In this document: positions 12,701 to 27,618 of the stretch, piece after piece
Position numbering within the stretch: position 1 is the stretch's first letter
How the letters are laid out: each line of letters starts with the position of its first letter
DNA from: Lucifuga dentata
Lineage: Eukaryota; Chordata; Actinopteri; Ophidiiformes; Bythitidae
Direction of reading: 5' to 3'
Length of the DNA stretch: 64,000 nt
Assembly (NCBI GenBank): GCA_014773175.1
Contig: VXCM01000981.1
Span: 502,720 to 566,719, forward strand
Translations under genes and position numbers: made by a program
The notes under the pieces: generated by a model
Database searches by the model: none
What the model saw: only the letters and a program-made list of their open reading frames with translations
Told to the model about the DNA's origin: nothing

Positions 12701-15700
12701 GCTATGAGTCCAGCTTTACAGAAATAACACAAGAAACGTTGCATCTGGTGGATATGCTGGCGAAACTGTTTGTAACCAAGATGTCACTGCTGTTCTGTTA
12801 TAAATTCATTAAGTTCCAATGTCAATCCAGGTCAAACACACTGAGGTTATCACACCACTCAAATTGTTGAGATCAATCAAGATCAGCAATGAAGTAAAAC
12901 ATTCCTAACAAGGTGTGGCTGTCCTGCAGAGACGAGCCAAATCCTGTTTCGCTCTCTTTCTCATTTTGTCTCTTACTTGTTTTTTTTTTCTTGTTTTTTT
13001 TTTTTTTTGNTTTTTTTTTTTTTTTGTTGTTGTTGTCTCCATCCCTCTCTGCATCTATGGGATTGTGTGAGAAGGTGATTAGCATTCCTCCTTTATGCTG
13101 CTTCTCTGCCTTATATTACAATTATTTTAACTTATTTTCAGAATTTTGGTAAGACAAAAATGTGTACGTATGTTTGTGTTCCTGCCTCATAGTCTAGCAG
13201 TCTTGCCAAGACACCCGTGGCAGTTTAAGAGGGATTTGATCCAGCAACGCTCCCATTTAATAAAAGCTCCTTGGCTCCCTGCTGATAATGACCATCCATC
13301 CTCCTCTCTCTCTGTCTCTGCACTCGTTCTCCTAGTCTGTTTGTATCAGCTCTTTTTAAATGTATCTCTTTGTCCTCTTGCACCTCTCTGTGTCTGCCAT
13401 TTATCTTACTTTTTTATGTGCTGAAGCAGAGAAACGATCCTTTGTTTTTACCGCTCCTTTTCCCTAAAAGCTCTTATCAGCGTCCAAATATTGTTTTTGC
13501 AACAAATTTCATCATGAAGTAGCATGAAAGGCTTCATTCTTTCAGCTCAATCACAGCATATCATTATCATTAGCGTGAGATATTGACATTCGTGTGCAGA
13601 TAGAAGTAATGTGTGTGTTTGTGTGGCACAACCACATTAAAGACACGACTGTCTGAAGTGTCAGACCTATCACAGTCTAGACTATTTGTGCCACAGGCTC
13701 AAACCTAAAAGGTCAGCCAGGAAGAAATATATGTCTTTTAAAAGTCACACACACACACACATCCACATCCACACTGAGGAATTACAGGGTTTCTTTCACA
13801 CACTGCATACAAATACACTCATTCACCAGAAAATAGAATTTGCAGGAAATAAGGCCAATTGCAAACACTCTCCACAGGAAAATGGGTTAGCTTCAAGTCA
13901 GCAGGACAGCACAATGACGCACTCACACACGCACACACACAGCCTATGTCACTATGGAGTCACAGGACTGAGTGACTCTGTGTGACTTTATGACTCTACA
14001 TGATCAGAAAGTTGAGCATGTGACTTTATCTGTAGTTACACTGACAAACCTGTTGAAATAACCTGATTTACTGTATGTTAATGTTTGCTAAAAAAAAAAA
14101 AAATGTGTATAATATAAAGTTTGTGAGGTAATAAGTGATGTAAATAAGCACAGAGCCTTTCTTTAGCTTTTCTCCCACCTGAAGGTATACTATCGCATCA
14201 AACCCATGAAGAAATGAGGTTTCCAAAGCGTCGGCTCATTTGGATCCTAAGAACCAATGTCTTTTCCTTTAATGTGACTTCTAACAAAAAAAGCACCAGC
14301 AGCATAATTTCACGGACGGTTACACCCTTCAAACTATCACCCATTTCCCACTCGTCTGTTGCACTGGGTTTTGGGGGGGGTTGAACACAAAATCATTTGA
14401 CACGTTGACTGGTATTTTGGGTTCTTGAGGGAAAGTAGTCCAGGTTTTAAAGCTCCCTTGACAACAAGCTTCATTGGCTTTGACCTTCTGTTGTATTTTG
14501 ATATCAGAACACAGCAAATCTCTCACCTGTACTGCGGTGCAGAAAAACTAACACCATTGGCTAAACTGCCAGGGCTAGCTCAGTGAAATAGGAGTAAGCT
14601 TATGTATCAGCTTCATCTGCTTTGATTGAACATTGAGGAAAGTGTTGGCGTTCCTATACTCAGATGTAATGTTGTGCATTGCATGTTTCTGTTAAGTAAA
14701 GATCTCCTTTATGGTTCATTTTTGTGCAGTGAAATAAATGTTTTTATTAGCTTTAGTTTGACCTTTCCACATGATTAATGTCTTTCTTTTTGCTGATTTT
14801 AATGAAATTTCTGTCTGATTCCAACCTGATTAGGATTCCTTGGCTGAGACACGGAATCCCTACATTTCTCAAATATGTATTCAATGCTTGACCGTAGACT
14901 CGTCTGACTTGTATTCTTGACTCACTGCTGTGTGTCTGTGTCTTTGTTCAGATCGAGCAGGCAGCATCAGCACCTTGGACTCTCTGGACTTTGCCCGTTA
15001 CTCGGATGATGGCAACCGAGAGTCGGACGAGCGGGTGGCAGGTAAGATGAACTGTACCCGTCCAAGGGAGACCCAGAAAACGTCAGGGTCGTAGAAGATG
15101 GATGAAAATCAGGAATGAAGTGCTGAAAGGAAGGAGGGCATAGAAGCAAAGAGAATCGAGCTTTCTCATGGCTGGTGTTTTGTATGACTAGTAACAGCAA
15201 TAATGGCTGCATTCTCTGTGTGTGTTTGTGTGTCAGAGCTCTGGTATTGTGCATGCAGCCATGTTTGTTGCTACTAGTTACATCTTTGCTTTTGACAAGG
15301 TGTGTCCACTCTGAGAAAGAGAAGCTCTTAAAAGTGATTAATCCACGCTATCCCAAAGTTATTTGAATGTTACGATGTAAGAATTTTTGCAACATGTCCC
15401 AAAGATGATCAGCCTTGTTTGCGTTATAACCAGCATCACTGCGACACTTTTGATACTGTAGATGTTTTCGCCCAGTGAGCTGGAAATAAAGTTAACTGAC
15501 GGCACAAGAGCAACGCTTCTAAATCTAACTCGGCCTTTGTCAGCATGTCGTACCTCTAACATGAGCCCGCTTCTCTCTTCAACCTGACAGAGGTGTTCTT
15601 GCCACCTTCTGCAAGCCCTCACAGCATTGAGTCAGTGCATGTGGTATTTTTGGTACAGAACTTGTCTCATCACCATTTGCAGTCACGCTCCCTTTCGCTC

Positions 15701-17259
15701 CGTGGGTTTGTCGTGACACCCTGCTAGATAGTATCAGCTGAATATATTCAGTGTTTAAAATATTCCAGTTGGTGAGCTGATGGCACCTCATTAAGTACAG
15801 AACGCTGGTTTTAAAGGACCATATGACCAATTTTGCATGTTTGAGCCTAATATATTCAATTTTCATACACGGAACAACTGACAGTCGTTTCCCAAAGGAT
15901 AAAACCGTATTTTAGCTTTCCTGATATTTTGCACAACCTCTTAATCTTTCAAAATGAAATATTCAAGCAATACACCCACTTCAAAAATCGATGTTTCACC
16001 TGTTAATAGTTATGCAGCCTTATGAAGTCACGGTCGTTTAAATTTTTCAATAAACACAGGTCTTCTTTTGGGACTATATTNTTTTTTTTTTTTTGTGTGT
16101 TTTTTTGCACTTAAACGCTAAAATTATGAAACTTTGAAAGAAACCTGAATACATGTCTTGTTTGCATTGATGGATTACCTATCCCATGAACGTTTCAAAT
16201 ATCAACAAGTTGATTTTAATAGCATACCAGAATGAACTGAAACCAATGGTGGTCTGGAAGGTAGGAAATTTTTTTTTTTGTAACTCACTGTTCCAGTAGT
16301 ATGCTTTGGGAAATGATTGTCAGTAACTCTACTTGTATGAAAATTGAATATATTAGGCTCAAACATGCAAAATGGGTGGCATGGTCCTTTAAGAGCAGCT
16401 GCTTACTTGCAATCAGGTATTTCGATCTTGTGTGATGACTTTTTTTTTTTTTTTTTTTTGGAAACATTTTTCTGTCTTTAGCTGCCTATTATGAATTTCA
16501 ACATGAAAGTGTTACGTTTGAACCCTGCAGGAAATACTAGCACACTAGCTAACTGTAGGCGTATGGCTGGTAAATTAAGCCCCAGGCCATAAAAGCAGCA
16601 TGGATTTATGTACAATAATTACTTTTTTTTTTTTTTTTTTTTTTAGTAATTACTTAAACACTTACATATGTTAGGAGCATTTGCCAGGATACTACTCTAT
16701 TTTCCCTCTGGATTCATTACATAGAAGGACAGTTAGCTTGACAGCTAAATATGAGAATTCTAATGTTTTCATTTTTTGTTAGTTTACAGTAAAAAAAAAA
16801 AAAAAAAAANAAAAAAAAAAAAAAAAAAGATTGTTTACACCTAACGCTAGCCAATTTGATGGATATGTTATATTATCAGAGCAGATTATAACTGAATGTA
16901 TACCGAAGAATAGCTCACTTATGGTTTGGGGCTTTTATCAGTTGATGAGAAACATACATTAATGTATAGTTAGGGTGGAGTAGAAACCATGCAGCAGAGA
17001 GATGTTGGTTTTTATGCTCCCAACTACACATTATGCATCGTAAAATCACTATTTTTCACACACTGCCTACTTTTTCCAAATCTGGCACCTCCTCTCTCCT
17101 CTCTCCCTCTTCACCCACCTTCCACTTTCACCTCCCCACCCCCCACCTATTCTTCTTGCCAAGATGCCTGCCCCCAGCTGTCTGACTCTGGGTTTTCTGG
17201 CTTTCTCCTGACGTTGATCAAACCCCAGTGAACAAATACTGGACAAGTCACTCCATCCA

Positions 17260-17292
<33 letters not shown>

Positions 17293-20200
17293 GGTTTATT
17301 TTTTTTCCCCCTCTCCCTCCGTTATTCAGTTTTTGGTTTTCCATTTTGTTGCACTTGCATGTTGTGCACTCTGGATCTGCTGGAAAGGTCAGGGAGGACA
17401 GGGTCAGAGAGGGAGGGTTGTGTTAGAAAGGTCCCTCTAACACACTGCTGACCTTAGTTTTAGAACAACCGAAGTATTCTTCTGTCACTGCAGCAAAAAA
17501 TACAAAATCATCTTTGAGGAAATAGAAAGTAGCTTTTAATTTTGCATTATTGTTAAAGATTTCAGCGATGCGAGATGATTACATGCTCGTCACACCTCTC
17601 ATGCTGAGTACCTTAACATAATAACATAATATGAAAAGTGATGAAGCACATTTCTACACAGAGGGAGACACGTTTATAGAGGATCATGTGAGATGGCAGA
17701 TTCTCAGTGCACAGCCATGCAACATAATTTTCCTGCTCCATCGCTTCTTCCGTTTTGCGTGTGTTTTTATCTAACGTGTCTAAGATCTTGTGTGTTCTTT
17801 TATCCTTACTCAGTGTTAATTTACAATACGGATTGACAATCCAAAGGAGATCAGAAACAACTTTACTTTGTTGTTAAAGTATGTTTTTATTAAAACAACT
17901 ATTTAAGTCTCAAACTTAGTAGCCTGTCTGTTCCTGAGTGTCATTTTGACTATTTTTGATATCTTTGTTTGCTGTTAAGTGTTGCTCATATTATTAAACC
18001 ATGAAGAACAAGAAAAAACATGAGCCGTGACTGATGTTTGAGTGGCTTGAAACCAAATAATTTAATAATTTTATTAGTAAGGCATTCGCCTGGAAAATCC
18101 TTTGTCAGACAGCTCATAGATTATCAAGATGATTTGCTTAACTTAACTTTTGACTCCCGTTTTTTTAAATCACTGCTATTAATGGGAGGAAAATGAGGGC
18201 AGGAAATCCAACTTTTGAGATGTATCTCAATGCATCACACACACTCGTCATTCAGCTGGCTTTACCATGATCCTCTGCTGCATGCGTTCTTTAGATCCAT
18301 GATTTGCATGCATCCTTTTTGTTGTTTTAAGACTCTTACAATCTTTTGTGTGGTTGTTTTGTTTTTCATGTCCATCTTTGTTTTTATTTGTTTGTTCCCT
18401 GTCTTTTGTTGGATGCACTTCCTGTGTGTGTTGTCACTTCCTGTCCAGTGCTGGAGTTTGAGCTACGGAAAGCAAAGGAGACCATTCAGGCTCTGCGCGC
18501 CAACTTGACTCAGGCAGCAGGTGTGGCGTACTTTTGACTTCTTCTCCACCTGAACCCTCTTTTGTTACAGCTTTCTCTCTTGTTTTTTTTTTTTTTTAAG
18601 AGAATTCCTCTGCATTAAAAATGCTGAACATCCTTTCAAACAACTCAGCTTTTTCTCCATTTTCTTAGAGAGTGAAGTGCCCTCTCAAGAGAGAAAAAAC
18701 TTCAAGTCAAGTCTTGAGATTCAGGTGGGTGATTGTCAGGTGCTGAAAATGCAAAAGATCTGTTCATTTTTTCCCCTATTCAAATGAATCAATAGATTAA
18801 AGCTTTGTCAGAATATCAGCACAATGCTATGAGTGACTCATCTTACTTCTCTTTCCTCTCTGCCTCAGGAGCCTATCCGTTCACTGGAGAAAAGAGCCTT
18901 AAACTTCCTTGTGAATGAATATTTATTAAAGAATGAATACAAACTCTCCTCCATCACCTTCTCTGATGAAAATGATGACCAGGTAAAGCTTTATAAATCT
19001 ACCACTTCTTTGAAGTTCAGACAGAATTCAGACATTTGAATAGAATGGAGGTCAGATTGGTAAGCTGGCACTGGGTTAGAAACAATGTTATGGTCATGTG
19101 CCCAAACCACTACAAGTTTGTATATCCTCCTCCTTTTTTTTTTATCTATGCAAATCTCAGTCATTTTATTGTTTACTTATTTCTTTTCTATTTGTTTCCA
19201 GGACTTTGAGTTATGGGATGATGTTGGCCTCAACATCCCAAAGCCCCCCGACCTGTTACAGCTCTACAGAAGCTGTGGTACTGCCCTGCCTTCGCCTCGG
19301 GACATGGTTGATGTGGCGGTGGGTGTGGATTTAGGCGAACTCCCAGGGAACTGCATCGCCCAAGATTCCCCAAAGAAGCCTGACCTCTCACAACAGGTGT
19401 GCACATCAACATTTTTGATCACACAAGATCACCCTCTGATCCTGAAATGGCCCCAACACGGTGGTCACTGTGCAACCTCCACCAAAACCTGGAAGATCCT
19501 GCAGTTGTGCTCTGATCTCCTCTTTCAGTAGCATCTTCAGTAAAATTGAAATTAATGTCATTGCTTTGTGCTTTGAAAGGGATGGTTTATGGCTGTGAGT
19601 CAGGATTATTTTCATAATTAGTTATTCTCTGGCTGTTTACTTTTTCAATTATTGGATGAATAATTCTGCCCAGTGCATCTCTAGTGCCAGTCCCATAAAT
19701 GGGGAGGGTTGCGTCAGGAAAGGCATCCGGCATAAAACCTATGTCAAGGCAAATATGTGGATCACAAATCAGATTTCCATACCGGATCAGTCAAGGCCCA
19801 GGCTACAAACGACTGCCACTGACTGTTGGTCAGCAGGGTGCCAGTGGAAACTATGCTACCATCTACTACCATCAGTAACTATTCAGAAGACAAGGAGAGA
19901 TGGAAACATAAGATCCACTATGGCGACCTCTAATGGGAGCAGCTGAAAGAAGAAGAAGAAGGATGAATAATTCTGCCTCAGTAATAATGTCCATCACAAT
20001 GCCCATCATAAGATGTCATTAAAAAGACATAAATTGAAGTTTAATAAAACAGCCAAATCTTCCTATATACTGTACGCGAATGCATTTAGGGCCACTCTAG
20101 CAGTGCAGCTATAGGAATAACATGTCAGTTTGTCACTCCATCTGTCCGTCTGTCTTTTAGTCAAAAACTTTGGGCCTGAGTGAAAATTCAGGCCTTGACT

Positions 20201-23200
20201 TTTCCTCTCATGGAATCAAGAGGTCACAGTGTTCACTTTGGTTTTTGTGGTGTGTTTTTACACCCTTTGAGAGGAAAAAATCAGTTTCCCCACAAGATCA
20301 ACTGCTTTGACAAATCTCACTCAAGGAGTGGAGGCAATCTCCAGCATTACAGTGTGACAATGAAGAAGTTTTTTGCAAACCTCTTAAGTTGTTTTGTTTT
20401 ATTTAAGATGACATATTACTGATCTTCCTGCATTTGAAGTAGCTGTAAAGTATCTCTATAATGTTTTTTCTTTCCTCTGTAGCAACAGACGGAGGTGGTC
20501 CAGGAGTTGGAGTACCAGATCAGTCTGCTCAACAATGAAAAGCAGAGCCTCGCAGAGCAGATTAAGAAGCTACAGAGGTGTGTGTGTGCATGTTCACCTT
20601 ACGAAATGATTCCTCACTACAGTCAACATGTGATGTTGTGTCATATCACCACTTTGACGGTGTGCTGCCATGTTTCCTCTATCCATTTGAAATTGTACAT
20701 ATTCAAAACAAGAACATTTGCCGCCATTGTTCGAGGATTCAAATTAAGCTAGATTGTTTTCAACACCCTCAGTCTAAATTACGGCCATAACTGTGACCAA
20801 ACAGGACATGAGTTGGAGCCAGAATGGGAAAATTATCCACAAGCATCACGGGTGTATGAGGTTGTCGAGGAGACATTGTTCTGATTAATAAGTGGAACCA
20901 GAAGGGCTTTAGCATGAGTCCAGTAGGCTTATATTTGCAATAGAAATAGTTGCACTTGAAAAATAGCAGAAATGTCATGAAATAAAATTAAAGAACAGCA
21001 TATTAAGCCTTTATTGATCTGTTGCCAATTAATTTCCTCATGATGTCAGTACATAATACATCCAAAAGAGGCTGCCAGAGTTTGTCATGTGCAACCATCT
21101 TCTCAGTCTCAGCCTCTTTTTTGTGTGTTTTTCAGCACTGTTTTATCACTATTTAATTATATTTTTGATGATTTTTTTTTTAATCTTACTGCCTCATCAC
21201 TTCACTAATAAGACATGTTTAATGTTTTCTGACAGATTCTTCTCTTTCTGCTTCCTCATAGTGAGATTCAGATACTGAAGAGGAGTGTGTCCTCCCCACC
21301 TCTGCCCACTCAGGACCTGAGTTCTCAAACTACATCAAACCCCTCCTGCCCCAACCCCTCCTCCACTGACCCTCTCCCTGTGGTATGTAAATGTCCCAAT
21401 GATGTATTATGATGCCAGTGTTCCATAGAAAACTTTGCTATGATGTGATCTACGTAATAATTTGAGACCTAGATTCTGGCATAATTTAAATCCAGTCCTA
21501 CCTTCAGCCCCCAACAGACAATGGCCAGTATCTGGACATTCGGGGAGTTTCGGAGCCTGAGAGTGACCCTGATCCCCCCTCTACACAGAACACACCACAG
21601 CCCCACCCACAGTCCCACAATAAGCTAAAGAGTAGGCCTCCTGTCCAGTTTGACCAGCCAAACAGGTGAGTAGAAATTCTGGCAGGAGGGAATAAATTGG
21701 AAGATAAAGGCTGTCATCCCATTTCCTCTAAATACACACACCTCCCTCACTGCATTGTGATAAACCAAATGCAGTATTTAGTTTTGTAGTATGCAGCCAT
21801 CCTGATGTAGGTATCACATTTGACCACTAGATGGAGATATTGGTCTATATTACCACAATGAACGCTACAGCGCACTCACTTGGCAGCAGGCAGGCTCTTT
21901 TGTAGGGAAATTAACAGTAGTTGAGGACATGTTAAAGCGCTTGCTCCATTTCCGCAGAATACATGGCACTAAAAAAGTGGGAATAGAACTTTTGATTTGT
22001 GCCATCCTACCACAGTATGTCAAGGGCATTAACCTCTAGTATAACATCCTTACAAGAGTCTAATTATCATTTTAGACTGTTTTATATATATATATATATT
22101 TCTGAAAATATCACAGTTATGTGCCTCTCCACAAGTCAGTGCTCTGAGACAGTTGCCAGCGCTGCTATAATTCAGTATTTTTATAGCAGTGCCTACAGAG
22201 ACTTTTGTCTTCCCGCCTCTGATGCAAAATGTAGACCGCACGACAATAGAACTCACCACTGAAATGCAGAGATGACATGGGAGAGTGGCAGCACTGAGCT
22301 TTCTGGCAGGGTGGCCCAAACCAGTCCTCCATCATTCAGTGGTCAGGGAAATCTCCATTTTTTTTTTTTTTTTTTTNTTTTTTTTTTTTTTTTTGTGGAG
22401 CACAGATTAAGTGACATGGACCGCAGTAACTGTTTTTGGTCCCTTGTCGTTTGTGGTGTCCCAGGAAGTTATCCCCAGCCTTCCAGCAGGCCCTGCTGTC
22501 CTTCTGCAGAATGTGTTCCGACAGCCGCCTCGGAGCTGAGGTCAGCATGTGTCCATGCACATACACACTTTCACACAGACACGCATGCATTTATGGAAAA
22601 CTGGAAACATGCAAACAGGCATAAATACACGGCCATGTTTATGTGCGGTACGTTACTCATAAATTTACTGTTGCTTTCGTTTTCAGGTGTCTCGGATAGC
22701 AGATAGTGAGGAAAGCGTGATGTTAATGTTGGGCCGCTGTCTCCCTCACATCGTCCCTAATGTCCTCCTGGCTAAGCGAGAGGTAAACCCTCCTTCTCCT
22801 AGTTTTTTCTTTCCTTCATTACCATCATCATGAGCACATTCCCATTATGTCCAGTAGATACACACACAGCAGCAAGGCTAAGCAGGGTGCAAACTCTAAA
22901 CTTTCCATGTTTTCTGTCCTGTCCTTAAAGGTGCTGTGTGTAGCATTTTTAATTGTCAGTATGTTTAATTGGGATATTTTAACACACAATTAAAGCTGAC
23001 CAATGAGATCATTTTCAAGATGATATGGAGCCTCTCTTAAGTAATAAGTGCCAGCAACCACATTTCCCATCAACCCCATAAAAGAGTTAACATTTCGTTC
23101 TCCGTCACATGTTTTTTTTGTAACTTTGCCGAACAGAATCAACATGTTGGAAATGATTTTTCTGTTGGCGTTTCACTTATTTCACCATCTGCTATTGTGA

Positions 23201-26200
23201 GATTTACTTGTGTTTGTTCTGGAAGGACACCACCCTCTTCTTTGATTTTTGCTTCAAGGCAATGTAAAAATTCAGCCCTGTGGCACACAAAGAAAATGCA
23301 ATGTTGAGGCTAGCCATCTACTTGCCATTGGTCTCTTGTTTATGCTTCTTACACTGATGTCTCATTTAATGTGATAATGCTACATCTACCACCTTTACCC
23401 ATGTTGCCCTTTGCCAATGCAATATGAATTAAGAGCTTTGGAGTGCTTACAGGCAAAAAAAAACAGACTGGTGGTGCTGACCTGCAAATACCAGCTGAAT
23501 TGTGTCTATCTATTGCTTCAAAGTTTCTCCGTCTCATGAGATGTCCTTTTTTTCACTGGCGTCTTCATTCTTCTTTCTCTTCTGCTGTTTTTGCCCCACT
23601 CCCCCACTCTGGTTTGCTGTCCTTTTGCTTTCATTGGCTTCTTTTTTGATTCTATTTTCTTCTCACTCATTCTCTCACTCTCATGCATGCCTCTCTGCTC
23701 CTAGAGAATGGTTACACATCTGTGCCAGGTGAGTCTTTCTCGCACTCATCTGCATGGTTCCCGCCCCCCTGACCCATAAACCATAAGATGTAATTAATGC
23801 CATTATGGCCTCCTGGTGGCTACAACTTCTGTACTTAGGCTCTGACTGGCTAGCATTGTTTGTTTTTATACTAAGAGCTCTATCTTTTCCTGAAGCAACC
23901 AGTTATGACTTTTGATTTTGTTATCTGGCATTATCATGGAAGAAAATATGGAAATAGATTGATGCATAAAAATAAAATACAAGTGGCATGCAGTGAAAGC
24001 CTAAGAGAGGCAGTTTCAGTCACCAGGTGGGTCATATATGCTTCTTAAACCCAGTGTGTTCTTACTCAACCCTCTGATTGGTTCCCCTTCTATTTTGCTC
24101 TTTTTTTTTTATTAGCTCCAGCTCTATTCATTTGAAGTGCTTAAAGAGATGAAGAAGATGAAATACCTAAAGGAAGGCTGATTTTGGACTCATATGAATC
24201 AAACTGACTGACTTTTTTCACCAGCTTATGACTAAATATTGCTAAAATAATAAGGTTTTTGAATACTTGTTATCAAGTTACAACTTTCTAAATGCAATCC
24301 AGCTTTCTTCCTTGGACTGTTGAGGACATGTTTTCTGAAGAAAGAAGGGATGGGTAAAATAAATCAGTTACTCCTTTGCAAGATAGAATGCAGAGCCACC
24401 TGTGCAGGTGTTTTATCTGCATAACTGCTTGTGTGCGGGTGTGTGTATACTATTACTGCTCACATGAATCTTGGGGAGAAAAAAAATGCACATAGTGGTG
24501 AAATTTGATATAAGACCAAGAACAAACTGGAATATTTGGAAGAGGTAAGTCTGGTTAGATTGCTTTTCAGTCTGGCTGCTTTGCATATCGCCATGGTTAT
24601 GTTGTTTTAATCAGCCACTGACAGTTATGACGACCTTAATCTCTTTCCATATCAGGGAAAAACAAACTGAAGGAAAATGAGGACAAATCATTTTAAAGCA
24701 GCAGAACAGTAAAAGCCTTTAAGGTCCCGCTTAAGTGTGTGGACTTTGTACTTCATCCGTTAAGCTGGCTACAATGCAATGACACACACACACAGGCGCT
24801 CACGTCTGTCATGCAACTCGAAGGTTTCTAACCAGGAGACACACCTTCACTTGTTAGAACGTGGTGCCCGCTTTAAGAACAAAAGCTGTTTGACTTCAAA
24901 CGGTGAAACAATGTGCTAAAGCATTAAACCTCTGCATGCCACCTGGCTGCATTATCATTTGCTGTAAATCATTAGACAATATGTTTTTCTTCAATATACT
25001 GCACAGCAACTTATTGTGAAGTGCATCATGTGTACAGCTCTGTAGTATTGTTATTTTACCTTTCTTGTAGTTAAAAAAAGAAAAAGAAAAAAAAGCATGA
25101 GTTATGTGAACACAACAAATGATTACAGATTTGTTGACCAGTTATATTGGCTTTAATGAATTGAAATTCTTGCTGTCGTAAAGAGAGATGTAGGAAGAAA
25201 ACAAAATCTTCATTGTCAAAATAGCTTATATGGCCAGGTGGCTGTTTCAATTACATTACTTTCTGTATCACTCCAGTAATGGGCTGACTTCCTTTTTCTA
25301 CCAGCCAGGTAACTGCCAGGTAATGAACTACTTACGAGACAAAGAACATTGATACTATTATCAAGACTTCTGTGGGGCAAAAGATCTGGCCTCAGACTTC
25401 TGGCCTGTAGTGTACTGTATGCTGTAACCCAGGTGACCAAATCACAAATGTTATTTGTGCTGAAGTATAGATGCAGATGAGACAAAAACAACTCAAAACA
25501 AAAGTTACAGAGGAAACTATGTTTAAAATTCAGCAGAGAAGTGCAGATCCACAAATGTGCCACATTTGTTTCACCTTTAAATATGAAAAAAAAACCTCAT
25601 ATAGTTATCCAGTGTCTGGTTTCTGTAATACTGCATTGGAATATTAGGTTACACTAAAAATAAAAGGAAAAGCAAAAAAAAAAAAAAAAAAAAAAAAAAT
25701 CACAACAATATTGCAGCAAGCCTTGAGACACTAATACAAGATAAAAATCAATCCAAATAAATAATATATAGAATATTTCAAGACATTTCTGTTGTGCTGC
25801 TGGTATGTTGTGCTAATGACATGACACATGCATAAAGGAGATTTATTTATAAATATATAAACTATAAAGATACAAAGAAAATTAATTACAGACATACAAA
25901 GGAGATCATCACAAAACCTGGGCAATCCCTATATTCATCTTTGCAATTAATGTCAAGAAGAAAACTTTTTCACTCCATTTTAATTTCACTTTGATGACAG
26001 GCATCAAGCTATTAACACTAATTGTATAATTAACACAAATTAAGCTTTATGAATTAATATTAGCACTTGTTTTTTGGAAAATTTATCAAACAGTTGACTG
26101 TCTCACCTCATTAGCGGAGACAGTGTTATGCTCCTAACAGTTGGACAGGCAGACAAGCTGATGGCCAGGAAATGAATGAATACATAAATGTGCAAGACGA

Positions 26201-27403
26201 GTTGTTTTCCATTAAAAACATGGATGCTGGCCCATAGTGATCATTGGACAGGATTATGCTGGACCACTGCTTTTTACATCATGGGCTCCGGCCCCCTGGC
26301 CTCTGGGCTCTGGCCTGGCGTCATGCTGTCCGCTCTACCTGCCCACAATATTTATTCAGCGCTGGTCAGATGTTTAATCTGGGAGAACCTTCTGAAGGAG
26401 TCCTCACATCAGAAACTTAGGAATTCACACAGGAATAGAACAGGGTCACTGTGGGTTCTGGCTTTTAGATGTGTGTGTTCTTTATTAATTTATTTGTTTT
26501 ATCAGCTCAGTTCTGTCAAGATTCCAGTTTCTTTTGATACTTTCAGAGGTCCAGGGCAGATGATTATTGAATGTGGCAGTAGAATTTGGGTGCCTTCAGG
26601 TCAGTTGCAGTTATTTTTTCTGATATTTGACACTTAAACTGATTTGAACTAGTCATGCAGTAATCATGTCACCACTTAAAATGACTCTCAGTGCTATAAT
26701 ATCATACGTTTTTTAAATTGATAGTCAGCATGGCCCTGTCGTCTGATTTAGTATTGAGTGACTCATCTCAGGCTGTCTTTAAATCTAGCCTCTCTGTCAA
26801 GTCCTCCTGTCCATCCAGCTTTGGGTTTTTGGCCCTTTTGCTGACATTTGGCAAGAATATATGATATCTTCCTGGAAAAAAGCAGAGTTTGTTTGAAAAA
26901 AAAACATATTTTTAACTCTGTATGCACTCTCTAATTTGGGTGTGTGTGACGGGAATGCAGAGCTGACCACAATTTGGCCGTGGAGGCCCTGTATCAAGGG
27001 CAGCCTAGCTCTCTCCCCTCAAGCTTCGAGGTCCATGAACTCCGTCTGAACCTTGGGAAAGAGTGTGTGTTGGTACAAAAGTACTGCATTAGATATGTGT
27101 GTATCTGTCTACATATGTAGGTCTTGGTATTCTGAGTGTGTGTGATTCCAAAGCCAGATGAGTCAATAACACCAACATGGTATTTATGTAAGCACATAGT
27201 ACTCCTGTTGCTTTCACGGGCACCTTAAAATATGCAATTTTCTATTTTCTCTCCTTCCATTTTCTCTCCTTCCTTTCCTCAACTTCATAGATTTCCAGGC
27301 CTGCCTGAGCTGTTGACTGACTTTTATTTCCCTGTGTTGTAAATGTCACATCTTTCCCATAATGTAAAGTAATCCAAACTGATTCCTCCTCGCTCAAAAT
27401 CTA

Positions 27404-27445
<42 letters not shown>

Positions 27446-27572
27446 CCTCTCTCTCCTTCAGGAATTGATTCCCCTCATCCTTTGTACAGCCTGCCTTCAC
27501 CCAGAGCCTAAAGAGAGAGACCAGCTCCTCCACATTCTCTTCAACCTGATCAAGAGACCAGATGACGAACAG

Positions 27573-27618
<46 letters not shown>

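Larger units (their letters stand above)
22783..27461 (+). other. RELCH intron after exon 11 (4.7 kb)
   Basis: It holds the MITE-like element, the candidate microexon and the alternative terminal exon listed separately. It also has an A-run at 25676-25699 and ends in a long CT microsatellite (27406-27440) that serves as the pyrimidine tract of the next exon. An open frame at 26188-26637 has no recognisable protein and is not supported as a gene. Confidence 0.55.

Noticed and set aside
25676..25699. A-run that might mark a processed retrocopy
   Set aside because: No cDNA-like sequence or target duplication precedes it. The same holds for the other isolated A/T runs.
26188..26637. 149-codon plus-strand open frame in a RELCH intron
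   Set aside because: No recognisable protein or conserved motif, and flanking sequence gives no exon context in phase. Chance length in a GC-richer patch.
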